Positions 63,138 through 64,000 of a DNA stretch of 64,000 bases are shown here, piece by piece. Position 1 is the stretch's first letter, and the number at the start of each line of letters is the position of its first letter. A program made the translations under genes and the position numbers. The stretch lies in contig UCGV01000017.1 in NCBI GenBank assembly GCA_900471925.1, positions 1 to 64,000 of the forward strand, read 5' to 3'. The notes beneath the pieces are model-generated. The model was given only the letters and a program-made list of their open reading frames with translations, did not search any database and had not been told where the DNA came from. The DNA comes from Hyphomicrobiales bacterium. GTDB lineage: Bacteria > Pseudomonadota > Alphaproteobacteria > Rhizobiales > Rhizobiaceae.

Positions 63138-64000
63138 GCGATCTCCTCCAGGCGCAAACAAGCCGCTTTTTGCTCGTTTCCGACTTCTCGAAGTTCGGGA
63201 ATAAGCTGGCGACAGGCATCGATAACGAATGGACAGCGCGACGCGAAGATACAGCCTGCGGGCTTGTCGATTGTTTCCGGGACTCTGCCCGGGATGAAGC
63301 TTAGCGGAACGTCAGGGGGCCGATCGTCGACTTCGCATTCAACGAGTGCCCGGGAGTAGGGATGGAGTGGATGCCCAAGCGTTTCGCGCACCGGGCCAAC
63401 TTCAAGCACGCGTCCTCCATACATCACCGCGACACGATCGCAGAGCTGCGCGATAGTTCCCAGGTGATGGGAGATAAAAATGATGGAGCCCGCAAAGTCG
63501 TTGCGCAGGTCGCGTAACAGTTCCACGATCTGAGCTTCAATAGTCGCGTCAAGAGCGGTGGTTGGTTCATCCGCGATCAGGATCTCGGGTTCGCACAGAA
63601 GTGCCATGGCGATCATCACGCGTTGACGCATGCCGCCGGATAACTGCAATGGATAGTTTTCCAACCGGAGATGCGCATCCGCTAATCCAACACGACCTAG
63701 CGCAGTCTCCGCTTTTTCTTTTGCGTCTCGCTTGGAGATTGTGGGAAATCGCCGACGTATGACGTCCGAAAGCTGGGTGCCTATCGTAAAAACTGGATTG
63801 AGAGCGGTCATCGGATCTTGGAAGACCATAGCCAACTGATGGCCCCTTATGGCTCGCATCTGAGCCTTCGAGAGGGAGACCAGATCGGTTCCGTTCAGAT
63901 GAATTTGGCCGTCGATCCTAAGGGAGTCACCAGTCAGGCCCATGATCGCGTTCACAAGGCTTGACTTGCCGGAGCCAGATTCGCCGACCACCCCGAGTAT
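63134..64000 (-). CDS. dipeptide-type ABC transporter ATPase (DppD-like), partial
   Basis: The frame is open to the right window edge, so the N-terminus is missing. Walker A VGESGSGKSSLVNAIMG, signature LSGGMRQRVMIAMALLCEPEILIADEPTTALD, oligopeptide-type FASRCPFVIDACRQLIPELREV at the end. The permease genes of the importer are expected just beyond the window. Confidence 0.93.
   Translation of the reverse strand: MLGVVGESGSGKSSLVNAIMGLTGDSLRIDGQIHLNGTDLVSLSKAQMRAIRGHQLAMVFQDPMTALNPVFTIGTQLSDVIRRRFPTISKRDAKEKAETALGRVGLADAHLRLENYPLQLSGGMRQRVMIAMALLCEPEILIADEPTTALDATIEAQIVELLRDLRNDFAGSIIFISHHLGTIAQLCDRVAVMYGGRVLEVGPVRETLGHPLHPYSRALVECEVDDRPPDVPLSFIPGRVPETIDKPAGCIFASRCPFVIDACRQLIPELREVGNEQKAACLRLEEIA

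Overview
This window looks like part of a large repABC-type plasmid (or chromid) of an alphaproteobacterium in the Rhizobiales, most likely Rhizobiaceae (Rhizobium, Agrobacterium or Sinorhizobium). The basis is a complete repA-repB-repC replicon with a parS-like palindrome and an incompatibility RNA region, an RHE_PE00001-type (DUF1612) protein typical of rhizobial plasmids, and many sugar or amino-acid ABC importers. I read this by eye; no database search was possible, so family names rest on motifs and recall.

Layout. (1) 1-3 kb: a partial HEPN/UPF0332-like gene and its partner, a ProQ/FinO-domain RNA chaperone, and a ComEC-like metallo-beta-lactamase-fold protein. (2) 3-8 kb: the replication and partition module (repC, antisense RNA, repB, repA, all leftward) plus parS-like palindromes and a C-terminal remnant of a second repC. 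(3) 8-14 kb: a restriction-endonuclease-like gene, then a compact set of five predicted exported proteins: a GH25 lysozyme (leftward) facing a collagen-like Gly-rich protein, a caspase-fold peptidase, a trypsin-like zymogen and a CHAP amidase. I see this as the best candidate for an undescribed system: a periplasmic protease cascade coupled to cell-wall hydrolases. (4) 14-16.7 kb: a tyrosine recombinase, an inverted repeat and the DUF1612/HTH protein. (5) 16.8-38.8 kb: a defence island. It holds an HNH nuclease with two ScoMcrA-head-like repeats, an operon with a second DGQHR protein and a PD-(D/E)XK nuclease, a complete dndBCDEA DNA phosphorothioation operon, a convergent five-gene module (alphaCTD plus sigma-region-4 fusion protein, PLD-helicase, 65-aa protein, SMC-like ATPase, 160-aa protein) that probably does the restriction in place of DndFGH, a RelA/SpoT synthetase-domain protein, a second PD-(D/E)XK-like protein and a stand-alone RNA polymerase alphaCTD-like protein. 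(6) 39-41.7 kb: a sparse region with small genes (GyrI-like, YkvA). (7) 41.7-53 kb: a catabolic cluster with RidA, a branched-chain-type ABC importer whose two permeases are fused, aldehyde dehydrogenase, gamma-glutamyltransferase, D-serine dehydratase and a GntR regulator. Matching GGATAC/GTATCC operators sit on two promoters. (8) 53-57 kb: a DJ-1/PfpI protein, a decayed SCO copper-chaperone gene, a DUF2946-like protein, a PadR regulator and a DUF6194 protein. (9) 57-64 kb: a LysR-type regulator with two HTH domains, two enolase-superfamily dehydratases and a dipeptide-type ABC importer (binding protein and two ATPases), truncated by the right end of the window.

Functional links. The Dnd enzymes probably put sulfur into the DNA backbone while the convergent ATPase/helicase module attacks unmodified DNA. 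In the catabolic region, D-serine dehydratase would release 2-aminoacrylate, which RidA hydrolyses, and both genes appear to share one GntR operator type. In the last block, the importer, the two dehydratases and the regulator look like an acid-sugar uptake and dehydration pathway.
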